A stretch of 64,000 nt of DNA from NCBI GenBank assembly GCA_026387665.1, contig JAPLLG010000007.1, positions 496,001 through 560,000 on the forward strand, written 5' to 3'. The stretch comes from Nitrospirota bacterium (GTDB lineage: Bacteria; Nitrospirota; Nitrospiria; Nitrospirales; Nitrospiraceae). The notes beneath the pieces were generated by a model. It ran no database searches, was not told the DNA's origin, and saw only the letters and a program-made list of their open reading frames with translations. Positions 35,167 through 43,745 of the stretch are shown one piece after another. Positions within the stretch are counted from its first letter, which is position 1. Every line of letters starts with the position of its first letter. Position numbers and translations under genes: made by a program.

Positions 35167-35919
35167 ATGCGTCTAACGATTCTCGGATCCGGCACGAACA
35201 TCCACCAGACCCGCGCCGCCTCCGGCTATTTTCTGCGCACCGACCAGCCACTCCTGCTCGACTTCGGGCCCCGCACCTTGATGAATCTGCTGAAGGCCGG
35301 CGTGGATCGCCACAGCATTACCCATATCCTCTTTTCCCATTACCATGCCGACCACTTCGCCGACTTCATCCCATTTTTCTTCGATGCGGTCTTCTATTCG
35401 AATCACATCGGGACCAGACCGGACCTGACCCTGATCGGGCCACGCGGCACCAAGGAGCTGTTTCGCACGTTGATACAGACCCTGCCGGGATTCAACAAGG
35501 CCCGGTTCGCGGTGCGTTACAAAGAGGTATCGGACCGGCCCTTCATGATCGGCCGCACCAAGATTTGCCCCAGGACGGTCGTCCACAGTCCCCGCCTGCA
35601 CTCTGTCGGTTATCGAATTGAATATGGCAACAAGGCCCTGGCCTATTCGGGAGACGCGCAATATTGCGAAAACCTCGTCCGCCTCTGCGGCGACGCCAAC
35701 CTGGCCCTGCTCGATTGCTCGTTCCCCGCCAATAAGCCTGGGCTCGGACATCTCCACGCGGGGGAATGTGGATTAGTGGCGAAAGAAGCGGGCGTCACGC
35801 GCCTCGTCCTCTCGCATTTCCATCCGATTGCTGACCGATACAATGTAAGGGAACAAGCGGGAGAAGCGTTCGGGGGGAAGATCGTGGCAGGGAAGGACTT
35901 GATGACGATCAAGCTCTAA
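35167..35919 (+). CDS. Metallo-beta-lactamase-fold hydrolase (RNase Z-like)
   Basis: This 250-residue protein has the MBL zinc motif SHYHADHFADF, with further ligands at YSGDAQ (Asp) and SHFHP (His). GSGTNIHQTRAASGYFLRTD at the start is typical of the RNase Z / phosphonate-hydrolase branch. It lacks the long flexible arm needed for tRNA processing as far as I can see, so another substrate is likely. I start it at 35167; the upstream frame crosses the hairpin element. It is convergent with the SirB1-like gene. Confidence 0.85.
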   Translation: MRLTILGSGTNIHQTRAASGYFLRTDQPLLLDFGPRTLMNLLKAGVDRHSITHILFSHYHADHFADFIPFFFDAVFYSNHIGTRPDLTLIGPRGTKELFRTLIQTLPGFNKARFAVRYKEVSDRPFMIGRTKICPRTVVHSPRLHSVGYRIEYGNKALAYSGDAQYCENLVRLCGDANLALLDCSFPANKPGLGHLHAGECGLVAKEAGVTRLVLSHFHPIADRYNVREQAGEAFGGKIVAGKDLMTIKL

Positions 35920-35924
35920 AGAAC

Positions 35925-36008
35925 CGTGAAACGTGAGAAGTGAAACGCTGGATTGCTGAGTCCTGTCCCTCAAAAACATTTTACGTCTGACGTTTCACAT
36001 CTAACGTA
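35925..36008. repeat. Short-unit inverted array between convergent genes
   Basis: CGTGAAACGTGAGAAGTGAA (35925) faces TTTACGTCTGACGTTTCACA (35980) across about 30 bases. The units are the same as in the array inside the HerA-like gene (1091-1194). It begins five bases after one stop codon and ends right at the other. Confidence 0.78.
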
Positions 36009-36896
36009 TTAGAGTCCACCCTCTTTCTCGCCGCCACCCAGGATCTCGATGAATTTCGTCAGGCGGGCTTTCTTGAGGGGCTCATCGAGCTTGGTATAGA
36101 TGGCCAGGAGGTTCTTGATCATGCGGGAGAGAATGGCGCGCACGGGACTGTGCTGCAGATACTTCTCGTCGAATCCATAGCCGGCTTCCGTGAGAAACCG
36201 CTGGCAGTTCTTCTCGGTCAGCAAGGCTCCGCCGTTGAAACAATCGACGAAGACCTTGTACCGGTCCGATTCGTACTTCACCAAAAAATGACCCGGCATC
36301 CCGATCCCATGCACCGGAAGCCCCATCCGCTTCCCGATGAGGAGGTACAGAGTCGAGAGGCTGATGGGAATGCCAGTCCGGCGGTCGATCACGCAGTTGA
36401 GGTAGCTATTCTCCAACTCGTAGTAGTTCTTCGTGTTGCCCTTGAAGCCCTGCTCCGTAAAGAGGTACCGATTCAACGTCTTGATCGTTTCCTCGCCTGA
36501 TGCCCGCGAACCGAGCCGGTCCTGTACTTCCTGCGCCATCTCATCCAGCTGTCTGGCATAGGAGGAAACCGTGAGGGCGGGATAGGCGTAGCGGGCGACC
36601 AGAAAGGCGCCCTGTTCGAGATCCATCGACCCATCCGGCAAGGCCGCCAGCTGCGTCAGTTCATCCTCGAGATTGCCGCCGCGGATTTCCTCCAGCACTG
36701 ACAGCAGACGATCGGCCATTTCCGGCTGTTCGATTTCCGCTTCTTGCAGGAGGGGTACGGCAGAGGGACCGATGTCGATGAGTTTACCGCTGATGGTCCG
36801 GACGATCCGCTCGTCTTCATCGGACAGCAGCCGGATCAAGGCCCGAATTTGGCTCTCGTTGACCAGCATGGTGGGACTCCCGAACAGCCCGCCCAT
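36009..36896 (-). CDS. SirB1-family transglutaminase-like protein
   Basis: This 295-residue protein has the SirB1 region: NSYLNCVIDRRTGIPISLST, LIGKRMGLPVHGIGMPGHFL and VFVDCFNGG. It contains the Cys/His pattern of the transglutaminase-like fold, and an N-terminal HEAT-like part (DEDERIVRTISGKLIDIGPS). The enzymatic role of this family is not settled. Its start overlaps the stop of the ABC permease gene (TAATG), so it is coupled to the transporter. A downstream ATG at 36869 is an alternative. Confidence 0.85.
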   Translation of the reverse strand: MGGLFGSPTMLVNESQIRALIRLLSDEDERIVRTISGKLIDIGPSAVPLLQEAEIEQPEMADRLLSVLEEIRGGNLEDELTQLAALPDGSMDLEQGAFLVARYAYPALTVSSYARQLDEMAQEVQDRLGSRASGEETIKTLNRYLFTEQGFKGNTKNYYELENSYLNCVIDRRTGIPISLSTLYLLIGKRMGLPVHGIGMPGHFLVKYESDRYKVFVDCFNGGALLTEKNCQRFLTEAGYGFDEKYLQHSPVRAILSRMIKNLLAIYTKLDEPLKKARLTKFIEILGGGEKEGGL

Positions 36897-37675
36897 TAGC
36901 CCATCGCCCGACGGAACGCTTTGGCGCTCCCATAGAGACAGATGGCGTCGAAAATTATCATGACGACCACGACCATCGCGACGTGAGGCAGGGCCTCAGT
37001 CCAGCCGGAGAGGATCAGCGGCCGCACCGCATCGATCGCCCAGGTCATCGGATTGAACCGCGCTAAAAATCCCATCCAGGCCGGCATCCCCGCCAAGGGC
37101 ACCAGGGCCGAGCTCAAGAAAATCATCGGCAGCGACAGGAAGCCCAGAACCGAAAAGAAGTCGCCGTGGCTTTTCACAGAAAAGGCCATGGCCATAGAAA
37201 TCGCCGTGAGCCCGACGCCGAAGAGCATCCCGATCAGCAAGATCGCCGCAACGCCCAGGAGCCCCGTCGCAGGCTGGACGCCGAACAGGAAGGCCACCCC
37301 GAGGATCACAAGCACTTGGAGCGAGGTAATCGTCATCACGAAGATAAAACGGCTCAGGATCACCGAGCTCCGGTGGATCGGCGTGGTCATCAACCGTTCC
37401 AGGAACCCGTTCTCTTTATCGAATAACAGATCGACGCCGCCGGCGAGCCCGTTGTTCAGCACCGTCATGACGACCACGCCAGCCGTCAGAAAGTTGATGT
37501 AGTTCGGGGCCTGCGTCACTTGCACATCCGCGGCCTTCTGAAACAAATTGCCGAAGAAGATCAGCCAAAACAGCATCGGCTGCACGAGCGTAAACAGCAT
37601 GCTGAATTTCTCGCGGCTGAGCCGCCGGACCCACCGCATCGTCAACGCATGAATTTCTTGCCAATACTGGGCCAC
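36896..37675 (-). CDS. ABC-2 type transporter permease (DrrB-like)
   Basis: This 259-residue inner-membrane protein has six hydrophobic segments and the ABC-2 pattern: an N-terminal amphipathic region (LTMRWVRRLSREKFSML), NFLTAGVVVMTVLNNGLAGG, DLLFDKENGFLERLMTTPIH, LSSALVPLAGMPAWMGFLAR and NPMTWAIDAVRPLIL. It forms an exporter with the ATPase encoded just upstream. The drug-exporter-like architecture does not fix the substrate. It is nine bases after the ATPase gene. Confidence 0.93.
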   Translation of the reverse strand: MAQYWQEIHALTMRWVRRLSREKFSMLFTLVQPMLFWLIFFGNLFQKAADVQVTQAPNYINFLTAGVVVMTVLNNGLAGGVDLLFDKENGFLERLMTTPIHRSSVILSRFIFVMTITSLQVLVILGVAFLFGVQPATGLLGVAAILLIGMLFGVGLTAISMAMAFSVKSHGDFFSVLGFLSLPMIFLSSALVPLAGMPAWMGFLARFNPMTWAIDAVRPLILSGWTEALPHVAMVVVVMIIFDAICLYGSAKAFRRAMG

Positions 37676-37684
37676 CGTATCTCC

Positions 37685-38662
37685 TTATGATCCTGTCTGA
37701 ATGTCTTGAACCGATTCGGTCATGGACCGCCCCGTATGGGCGATGAACACGTCGTCCAGCCGCGGCCGGTGGTATTCGATAAACTCTAGGCGACAATCCA
37801 GTCGATTGGCGGACTCGAGGATCGCGGACAGGGCCTTCTCCGGCGAATCGACCCGGATATCCAGGCCGGCCGGCGTGGCCTTGACCGCGCGCATCGCGGG
37901 TTGTCCCGTTAACGCAGACACCAACACAGGGATCTTGCTCTGGTCCTTCAAGGTCAACGACACGATATCGCCGCCCAGTCCGACCTTCAGCTCGGTCGGC
38001 GAGCCGAGCGTCTTGATCTTCCCGCCATCAATGATAGCCAGGCGATCACAGAGCTGGTCCGCTTCGTCCAAATAGTTCGTCGTCATCACGATCGTCATAC
38101 CGCGCCCCTTCAACATCCGCACATAGTCCCAAATGCGGAGGCGGCTCTGCACATCCAGGCCCAGGGTCGGCTCGTCGAGGAACAGGATCTTAGGATTCGG
38201 CAAGAGGCCACAGGCAATGTCGAGCTTCCGCTTCATGCCCCCGGAATAGGTTTTCGCCGGACGATCGGCCGCCTCTTCCAATTCCACGAGCTTCAGCAGC
38301 TCGGCGATGCGCTTCGCGGCTTCCGCCTTCGACAAATGGTAGAGCGCGCCGAGGAGTTCGAGATGCTCCCGCCCGGTAAGGAAGCGATCGATGGCCCGTT
38401 CCTGCGGCACATAGCCGATCAGTTGCCGGACGACGTCCGCGTCGCGCACCGTATCGTGGCCTAAAATGCTGGCGGATCCGGACGTCGGCGTCAGCAACGT
38501 GATGAGCGTCCGGAGCGTGGTGCTTTTCCCCGCTCCGTTCGGTCCGAGGAGGCCGAAGATCTCGCCTTCATAGACCTGAAACGACAAATCGGCAACGGCG
38601 ACATGGCCGCCATCATAGGTTTTGGTAAGCCGGGAAACCTCAATAGCAATTGCGCGATCCAT
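37685..38662 (-). CDS. ABC transporter ATPase (DrrA-like)
   Basis: This 325-residue ATPase has Walker A GPNGAGKST (near residue 40), the Q-loop GYVPQERAIDRFLTG, the signature YSGGMKRKLDIA, Walker B ILFLDEPTLGLD and an H-loop-equivalent TTNYLDEADQLCDR (Asn/Tyr, as in DrrA-type ATPases). The C-terminal extension of about 90 residues is usual for DrrA. Its start overlaps the stop of the LON-domain gene by one base, and it pairs with the permease encoded downstream. Confidence 0.95.
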   Translation of the reverse strand: MDRAIAIEVSRLTKTYDGGHVAVADLSFQVYEGEIFGLLGPNGAGKSTTLRTLITLLTPTSGSASILGHDTVRDADVVRQLIGYVPQERAIDRFLTGREHLELLGALYHLSKAEAAKRIAELLKLVELEEAADRPAKTYSGGMKRKLDIACGLLPNPKILFLDEPTLGLDVQSRLRIWDYVRMLKGRGMTIVMTTNYLDEADQLCDRLAIIDGGKIKTLGSPTELKVGLGGDIVSLTLKDQSKIPVLVSALTGQPAMRAVKATPAGLDIRVDSPEKALSAILESANRLDCRLEFIEYHRPRLDDVFIAHTGRSMTESVQDIQTGS

Positions 38663-39354
38663 CAGCCCCAGCCCTTCGCACCGGACTGGTCCTGCATCAT
38701 GAACTCGATAAGGTCGCTAAGACGGCGGGCTTGTTGATGGAGACTGTCTGCCTCCAACAGAAACTGCTTTTCCAAGGGCGTACACTCCAAGTAGGTGGAC
38801 AAGGTGTTGACGAAAATCTCGTCGCTGACTTCTTTGTGAAAAAACTCCTGCCAGGTCGGCATATCGTCGTGGGACCGGAGATAGGACTCCAGGAGAGTAC
38901 AGAGGCGTTGGCGGACCGCCGGATCGAGCACCGTCGCTGCGCCTCGTGGCCTAACGGCAATCGTCGCCTCGCGATAGGGCTTGTCGTGCCACTCGCTCTC
39001 GATCTCAAACCGTTCCAGCCCTTGCAGGAGGATGTTGGATCGACCGTCGGCCAGCGGTTGCACGCTCACCAATCGACCGACGCAGCCCATCGGGAACACG
39101 GGCGGATGACCATAGTAGTCCGTTTCCCATCCCTCTTTGAGCAGGGCCATACCGATACATTGTCCGCTGCTCGCTGCCTCTGAGACCATGGCGCGGTAAC
39201 GGGGCTCGAAGATATGCAGGGGGAGATAGGTCTTGGGGAAGAGCACGACGTTCGGAAGCGGGAACACCGGAATCCGTGCAGGAATGGAAAACGGCGGCAC
39301 AATGTCGCCCTGGTCACGTCCCTGCGGCTCTCGCTCGTGATCGGTCTGCATCAC
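38662..39354 (-). CDS. LON N-terminal-domain protein
   Basis: This 230-residue protein consists of a Lon protease substrate-binding domain without ATPase or protease: PVFPLPNVVLFPKTYLPLHI, FEPRYRAMVSEA, CVGRLVSVQPLADGRSNILL and LQGLERFEI. Stand-alone LON domains are widespread and their role is unclear. It is first in an operon with an ABC exporter and a SirB1-like protein. Confidence 0.92.
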   Translation of the reverse strand: MMQTDHEREPQGRDQGDIVPPFSIPARIPVFPLPNVVLFPKTYLPLHIFEPRYRAMVSEAASSGQCIGMALLKEGWETDYYGHPPVFPMGCVGRLVSVQPLADGRSNILLQGLERFEIESEWHDKPYREATIAVRPRGAATVLDPAVRQRLCTLLESYLRSHDDMPTWQEFFHKEVSDEIFVNTLSTYLECTPLEKQFLLEADSLHQQARRLSDLIEFMMQDQSGAKGWG

Positions 39355-39519
39355 TCACGATAGCTGATGGTTGACAAAATTGTCAACGGCGAGCGCGGGG
39401 TATATTCTACCCGGTGAATTGCCGGAAACCCTCATCAATACAGGAGATTTGTGCCACCTGTCGAAGCATGTTATAAGCGCGATCGACGATTCCATCACCT
39501 CACGGAGCCTCCGTCACCC

Positions 39520-40653
39520 ATGCACGAATTGCGGCGTCACCTTCGACCTATTCTGCTCCTGGCAAGCAGTCTGCTCATGGTCCTGCCGGGGCTCGCGAAC
39601 GATACCGCGGAGGAATTCACCATCGCCACGGGAGGCTATCGCTATTCCTTCCCGCGCGATCACGGCGCGCATGAGGCCTTTCGCACTGAATGGTGGTACT
39701 ACACTGGCCAACTCACAGCGAAAAACGGCCGGTCGTTCGGTTATCAACTCACCTTCTTCCGCCGGGGCATGATGCACGAGCACGTGAAGACCCTCCCGTC
39801 GCAGTGGGCCGTCACCCAACTGTACCTGGCCCATTTTGCCGTGAGCGATCTCAGTAAGGGCCGTTTTCACTATGCGGAGAAAATCAGCCGGGCCGGCTTG
39901 GGCAAGGCCGGTGCGGATCATGATCGGCTCCATGTCTGGGTCGATCGCTGGGGCGCCGAATCGTCAGCTACCATGCCAAGCACCCAGACCCTCCGGGCTG
40001 CGAATGAGGACCTGGCGCTCCAGCTCACGGTTTCGCAAGAAAAACCACTTGTCGTGCATGGCTCCGATGGGATCAGCCGCAAAGGCTCGGCTGCGGGCCA
40101 AGCCTCCCATTACTATTCCTTCACCAGACTGGCCACGACCGGTCAGCTCACGATCGGCACCGAATCGTTCGACGTGACCGGCACGAGCTGGATGGACCAT
40201 GAGTTCGGCTCCGCCGATCTCGACAAGAGTCTGGCCGGATGGGACTGGTTCAGCCTGCAACTCGACGACCAAATAGAACTGATGCTCTATCGACTCCGCC
40301 GGGCCGATGGATCGGCCGATCCTGTCTCAAGCGGGACCCTCATCGACCGAGAGGGACGCGGGCACCATCTGTCGATCGGAGATTTCACTCTCGAACCGTT
40401 GAGTTATTGGACCAGTCCAACGAGCAAGGCCCGCTATCCGCAGCGTTGGCGCCTGACTATTCCCTCGCAGCAACTCTCGCTGGAACTCGCTCCCCTCATG
40501 GCAGGGCAGGAGCTCTCCACCACGCGCAGCACGCAAGTGACCTATTGGGAGGGTGCCATCGAGACCACCGGCACCTCACAGGGAAAGCCGATCAAGGGCC
40601 AGGGGTACATGGAGCTGACGGGCTACGCGGAACGATTCGCGAAGAAGCTGTAG
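39520..40653 (+). CDS. Secreted AttH / carotenoid-hydratase (CrtC)-like lipocalin protein
   Basis: This protein of about 377 residues has a signal peptide (LRPILLLASSLLMVLPGLAN) followed by FRTEWWYYTGQLTAKNGRSF, FGYQLTFFRR, the repeated double-lipocalin pattern, and VTGTSWMDHEFGSADLDKSL, which is characteristic of AttH/CrtC-like proteins. Known members act on hydrophobic polyenes or are of unknown function. I start it at 39520 where the signal peptide begins. No carotenoid genes are nearby. A stop-tail palindrome follows at 40729. Confidence 0.87.
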   Translation: MHELRRHLRPILLLASSLLMVLPGLANDTAEEFTIATGGYRYSFPRDHGAHEAFRTEWWYYTGQLTAKNGRSFGYQLTFFRRGMMHEHVKTLPSQWAVTQLYLAHFAVSDLSKGRFHYAEKISRAGLGKAGADHDRLHVWVDRWGAESSATMPSTQTLRAANEDLALQLTVSQEKPLVVHGSDGISRKGSAAGQASHYYSFTRLATTGQLTIGTESFDVTGTSWMDHEFGSADLDKSLAGWDWFSLQLDDQIELMLYRLRRADGSADPVSSGTLIDREGRGHHLSIGDFTLEPLSYWTSPTSKARYPQRWRLTIPSQQLSLELAPLMAGQELSTTRSTQVTYWEGAIETTGTSQGKPIKGQGYMELTGYAERFAKKL

Positions 40654-40728
40654 CCGGCTGCGAAAAACTCGGTGAAAGAGAAGAATATGGCTGAAATGCT
40701 TCATATGGCATAGAGACCTCAATAGTCT

Positions 40729-40851
40729 CAGGAGGCTCAAAAAGGCCGTCTAGCAAGGCCGCAGCGAGCAAATAGGCGAGGCGTACCCTTGTGGTACGTT
40801 GAGCCTCTTTGTGAAGCGAGAACGCCGCTGGCGGTCTTTTTCAGCATCCTG
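40729..40851 (+). repeat. Stop-tail palindrome, copy 5
   Basis: CAGGAGGCTCAAAAAGGCCG at the left and CGGTCTTTTTCAGCATCCTG at the right are complementary apart from a few bases, with an inner GTACCCTTGTGGTAC. It lies in the 290-base gap between the convergent AttH-like and higA genes, whose remainder holds nothing recognisable. Confidence 0.9.
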
Positions 40852-40945
40852 TTAGCCGGATGATGAAGAAATGGGCTGACGCATCAGGGGAGAGCAATTG
40901 CCTACATGAGGTTCTCGACTACCGCGAGAGCGGAAATGATCGCTG

Positions 40946-41230
40946 CTACACCGCAAGCTTGGTGACACGAAGCTCTTTGCGGCGCTGCTCCGCGTGCCAC
41001 AAGTCATACTGGCTTTGCTGATTGAGCCAGCTTTCGGACGACGTGCCGAACGCCATCGACAGGCGAACCGCCATCTCGGGACTAATCCCTGCCCGGCCGT
41101 TCAAGATGGCAGAGAGGGTTTTCCGGCTGATTCCCAATCCTTGGGCAGCCTGAGTAACACTCAAGCTGAGCGGCTCTAAACACAAGTGTTTGATGATGGT
41201 CCCTGGGTGAGGGGGATTGTGCATGCGCAT
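40946..41230 (-). CDS. higA: HigA-type antitoxin (XRE helix-turn-helix)
   Basis: This 94-residue protein starts [20 protein letters not shown], the standard HigA/VapI opening, with the helix-turn-helix [19 protein letters not shown] and [19 protein letters not shown] followed by [12 protein letters not shown]. It normally represses its own operon and neutralises the HigB RNase. Here the upstream HigB is only a C-terminal remnant fused in frame with HigA, so the pair is probably inactive or HigA acts alone. Confidence 0.93.
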   Translation of the reverse strand: MRMHNPPHPGTIIKHLCLEPLSLSVTQAAQGLGISRKTLSAILNGRAGISPEMAVRLSMAFGTSSESWLNQQSQYDLWHAEQRRKELRVTKLAV

Positions 41231-41338
41231 AGAGCGACCTCGCCAGTGATAATCCTCGTAATCGACAACCTCTGCGTCCTTGCCGACAAACCGAAATGTG
41301 ATCCGCCAATTCCCACTGACCGACAGTTCAGAGGAACG
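41231..41338 (-). pseudogene. higB: HigB toxin remnant, 5' part lost
   Basis: Thirty-six codons directly upstream of, and in frame with, higA read [20 protein letters not shown] and DYEDYH, which is the HigB C-terminus. The N-terminal two thirds is missing. The remnant begins exactly at the arm of variable-arm hairpin B (41338). No stop codon separates it from higA ([11 protein letters not shown]), so the normal HigB stop has also been lost. Confidence 0.85.
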
Positions 41339-41448
41339 GGGTCTGATTGATCTCCTGTGCTCGCGCGACGCGCACGCAAGACTTATTGTACTTTGACACT
41401 ATGGTCGGTGCTCGTCGCATGCGCGCAGTGGGAGATCAATCAGACCCC
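41338..41448 (-). repeat. Variable-arm hairpin B
   Basis: The outer arms GGGGTCTGATTGATCTCC and GGAGATCAATCAGACCCC are perfectly complementary over 18 bp. The minus-strand core is ACTGCGCGCATG-CGACG-AGCACCG...CGTGCG-CGTCG-CGCGAGCACA with a long tip of about 30 bases. The tip and core resemble copy C. The element replaces the 5' part of higB. Confidence 0.92.
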
Positions 41449-41549
41449 ACTCCCCAAAAGAGGGAATGAACAAACGCTGCTCCCTTCGATCAAATTGCTC
41501 TACCATCTAACGTTCGAGCTGAGAGGGCACTAACGGCTTGAGTGAGGGG

Positions 41550-42092
41550 TTAGACATTGTTGCGCACGCTACGCCAAAGGATAACTTGGTACCCTTTGTA
41601 CCTGCGGACAATGAGATAGATGGACCGAAAACACCCAAGATCAGCGATTGCTGTTGACTCCCAGACCTTTTGCATGAAGCGTGGAGTGTCTTGCCCATAA
41701 AGTGGGTACTGCACAGATACGACCAGATAACCTGGCCCATACTTGTCGCGAAATGGCTCATAAGATTTTTTCTCGAGCTTCTTCTTAACCGTTGCAACAA
41801 AGTGTGCGGAAAACTGGGCGTCTGGCCCGATGATTACTTCATCGGGCATAGGCCGGTGTTGTTCTCCAGGTGTGGCGAACGACCATATGTCTTCTGCGAA
41901 CGGACGATTCATGAGCGCAGACGTGACCTCGACCCAGCTGGTCCTTCTATTGGACTGAATGATCGCTTCTGGAGGATTAGGCTCGGCAATGACGTGATAG
42001 CGTGATCGATGCCTTCGATTCAACTCTGAAAGAAAGGTCTCAATGTTGAAGCGCTCATGGGACTCTTGGATTGCACGACGACTGACCACCAT
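41550..42092 (-). CDS. Protein of unknown function
   Basis: This 180-residue soluble protein has no signal or membrane segment. Visible features include an N-terminal helical part (FNIETFLSELNRRHRSRYHV), WVEVTSALMNRPFAEDIWSF, a Lys-rich helix (FVATVKKKLEKKSYEPFRDK) and YGPGYLVVSVQYPLYG. The EV...D/E...K layout (WVEVTSA, then a strand and VSVQ) distantly resembles restriction-endonuclease-like folds, but I cannot support it. It lies in an accessory-looking stretch with higA and several hairpin elements. Confidence 0.6.
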   Translation of the reverse strand: MVVSRRAIQESHERFNIETFLSELNRRHRSRYHVIAEPNPPEAIIQSNRRTSWVEVTSALMNRPFAEDIWSFATPGEQHRPMPDEVIIGPDAQFSAHFVATVKKKLEKKSYEPFRDKYGPGYLVVSVQYPLYGQDTPRFMQKVWESTAIADLGCFRSIYLIVRRYKGYQVILWRSVRNNV

Positions 42093-42240
42093 GCCACCCC
42101 TAACTATTAAGTAAACTGCTGGGCCAGCTAAAAAGACTTGCGGGATAGCCCCTGTTAACTCTTGGCCCCTTGATCGAGCTCGGCCTAAACATTCCTACTT
42201 TACGAGCAGATGTCAATCCTCGCTTGCCCAGATAGACCGC

Positions 42241-42361
42241 AAGGAGTGGCCTGGTCGATCTCCCATTGCGCGCATGCACCGAGCACCGCCCTTAATCTGA
42301 CACTTCGATCAATCTTGTGTGCGGGGTGCGCGAGCACGGGAGATTGACCGGGCCGCTCCTT
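42241..42361 (+). repeat. Variable-arm hairpin C
   Basis: The 24-bp outer arms (AAGGAGTGGCCTGGTCGATC.. / ..GATTGACCGGGCCGCTCCTT) have three mismatches, all G-T on the plus strand. The core is CATTGCGCGCATG-CACC-GAGCAC...GTGTGCGG-GGTG-CGCGAGCAC with inner stem CACC/GGTG. It lies in the 464-base gap between divergent genes together with copy D. The rest of that gap shows nothing else. Confidence 0.92.
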
Positions 42362-42428
42362 TCTTAATCTCTGCTCCTTGACTCAACGGAGCAAAAACAA
42401 AAAGGCCTGGCCCCTTATTTCACCTTGC

Positions 42429-42524
42429 AGCGAGGCGGCTGCGGAGTCTCAACTGCGCGCGTCGAACGAGGCCCTTCTGAGGGCGCGCGTTCCGCGAGCA
42501 CAGAGACTTGCCAGCCGCCTCGCT
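42429..42524 (+). repeat. Variable-arm hairpin D
   Basis: The outer arms are AGCGAGGCGGCTG and CAGCCGCCTCGCT (13 bp) plus AGTCTC/GAGACT after a small internal loop. The core is ACTGCGCGCGTC-GAACG-AG-GCCCTTCTGAGGGC-GCG-CGTTC-CGCGAGCACA. The tip stem is GCCCT/AGGGC, where copies A and G have GGCCT/AGGCC, a two-sided change. Confidence 0.92.
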
Positions 42525-42556
42525 CCCCCCCGCGCCTTGACTCAACGGCGACGCCT

Positions 42557-43606
42557 ATGATTAGGTCCACGACTGTCATGCTGATTCGTACTGCCGCCAC
42601 ATTTGCCGCGCTGGCTCTTCTCATCTTCTGCCTCGGCTGCCAGAAGGACAGTGAGGCAATCGTCTCCATCGCGCTCCATCCGACCAACGTCAACATCCTC
42701 TATGTGGCGACAAACGATGCGGTCTACAAATCGCGCGACGGAGGCCAACTGTGGGAGCGGTTCCCCAGTTTCAGCGCCAGACGCGTGACGACACTTGCCA
42801 TCGATCCTCAGTTCCCGGCGACCATCTATGCCGGCACGATGGCCGACGCCGTCTATAAGAGTCCAGATGGCGGGCAACATTGGCTCCCGCACAATGTCGG
42901 CCTCAAAGAGCACGTCTCTTTCATCAATGAATTCGTCTTTCACCCGACCGACCACGATCAAATCTACGCGGCCACGACCGTCGGCGCCTTTTACACCAAA
43001 GACGGAGGGCGCGAATGGGAAGAACGCATGGCCGGAATGAAGGAGGTCCATATCGTGGTCTCCATCGCCATTCACCCGCGCGATCCCCGCGTCCTCTACG
43101 CGGGAACCACGGGGGGGATCTATCGGTCCGACAACGCGGCAATGGGGTGGAAAAAGATCAACAACGGGCTGATTCCCGAACAGGAGCTGATGGGGGGAAT
43201 GGCGCTGGGGGTCAATGCGATCGCCTTCGATGTGATCAGCTCGGACATCGTCTATGCCGGAACGACGAAGGGCCTCTTCCGAACCGATACGCGCGGCGAA
43301 CAATGGGAGCGGATCGGACAATCGCTCCCCGATCCGTTCGTGAGCAGCATCCTCATCGACCCGATCGAGCCCAAGACTCTCTATATCGGAGGACCAGGGG
43401 GAGTCTGGAAGAGCCCCGACAGCGGACAGACTTGGACCGCGATCAACCACGGACTAGGCTCGCTGAACATTCGCACGCTCGCGATGAGCCAACGCGACCC
43501 GCACATCCTCTATGTCGGCACGAACGGCAGCGGTCTCTACCGCTCGACCGACGCCGGCGCGACCTGGACTCCGATCCCCCTTACAGCCACGCCAGCTCGA
43601 AGTTAG
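42557..43606 (+). CDS. Exported BNR/WD40-like repeat protein
   Basis: This 349-residue protein has an N-terminal signal (TAATFAALALLIFCLGCQ, perhaps a lipoprotein) and about seven repeats of the sialidase/Ycf48-like propeller type: YVATNDAVYKSRDGGQLWER, IYAGTMADAVYKSPDGGQHW, LYAGTTGGIYRSDN, LYIGGPGGVWKSPDSGQTW and LYVGTNGSGLYRSTDAGATW (Asp-box motifs). Such propellers bind proteins or glycans at the cell surface. The open frame extends upstream through hairpin D; I start at the ATG at 42557 near the signal peptide. An ATG at 42578 is also possible. Confidence 0.88.
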   Translation: MIRSTTVMLIRTAATFAALALLIFCLGCQKDSEAIVSIALHPTNVNILYVATNDAVYKSRDGGQLWERFPSFSARRVTTLAIDPQFPATIYAGTMADAVYKSPDGGQHWLPHNVGLKEHVSFINEFVFHPTDHDQIYAATTVGAFYTKDGGREWEERMAGMKEVHIVVSIAIHPRDPRVLYAGTTGGIYRSDNAAMGWKKINNGLIPEQELMGGMALGVNAIAFDVISSDIVYAGTTKGLFRTDTRGEQWERIGQSLPDPFVSSILIDPIEPKTLYIGGPGGVWKSPDSGQTWTAINHGLGSLNIRTLAMSQRDPHILYVGTNGSGLYRSTDAGATWTPIPLTATPARS

Positions 43607-43620
43607 CCTCAAAATTCCAA

Positions 43621-43744
43621 GGGCTGCTCAAAAAGGCCGTCCAGCAAGGCCGCAACCGATGAAAGCACCGGAGGCGTAGCCTCTGGGCTACGTTGAGGAT
43701 GCTTTCGAGGTGAGAACGCCGCTGGCGGACTTTTTCAGCAGCCC
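43621..43744 (+). repeat. Stop-tail palindrome, copy 6
   Basis: GGGCTGCTCAAAAAGGCCGT and GCGGACTTTTTCAGCAGCCC pair at the ends. The inner hairpin is GTAGCC-TCTG-GGCTAC, compared with GTACCC/GGGTAC in other copies, so both sides changed together. It fills the gap between two convergent genes. Confidence 0.93.
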
Positions 43745-43745
43745 G

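Noticed and set aside
41550-42092. Restriction endonuclease call for the unknown protein
   Set aside because: A weak strand/acid pattern is not enough; no methyltransferase partner is present.
42425-42556. N-terminal extension of the BNR protein (ARVERGPSEGARSAS-like residues)
   Set aside because: Similar residues recur wherever hairpin elements are translated (34761, 48802, 50106 frames), so it is repeat sequence, not protein. The signal peptide begins at 42557.
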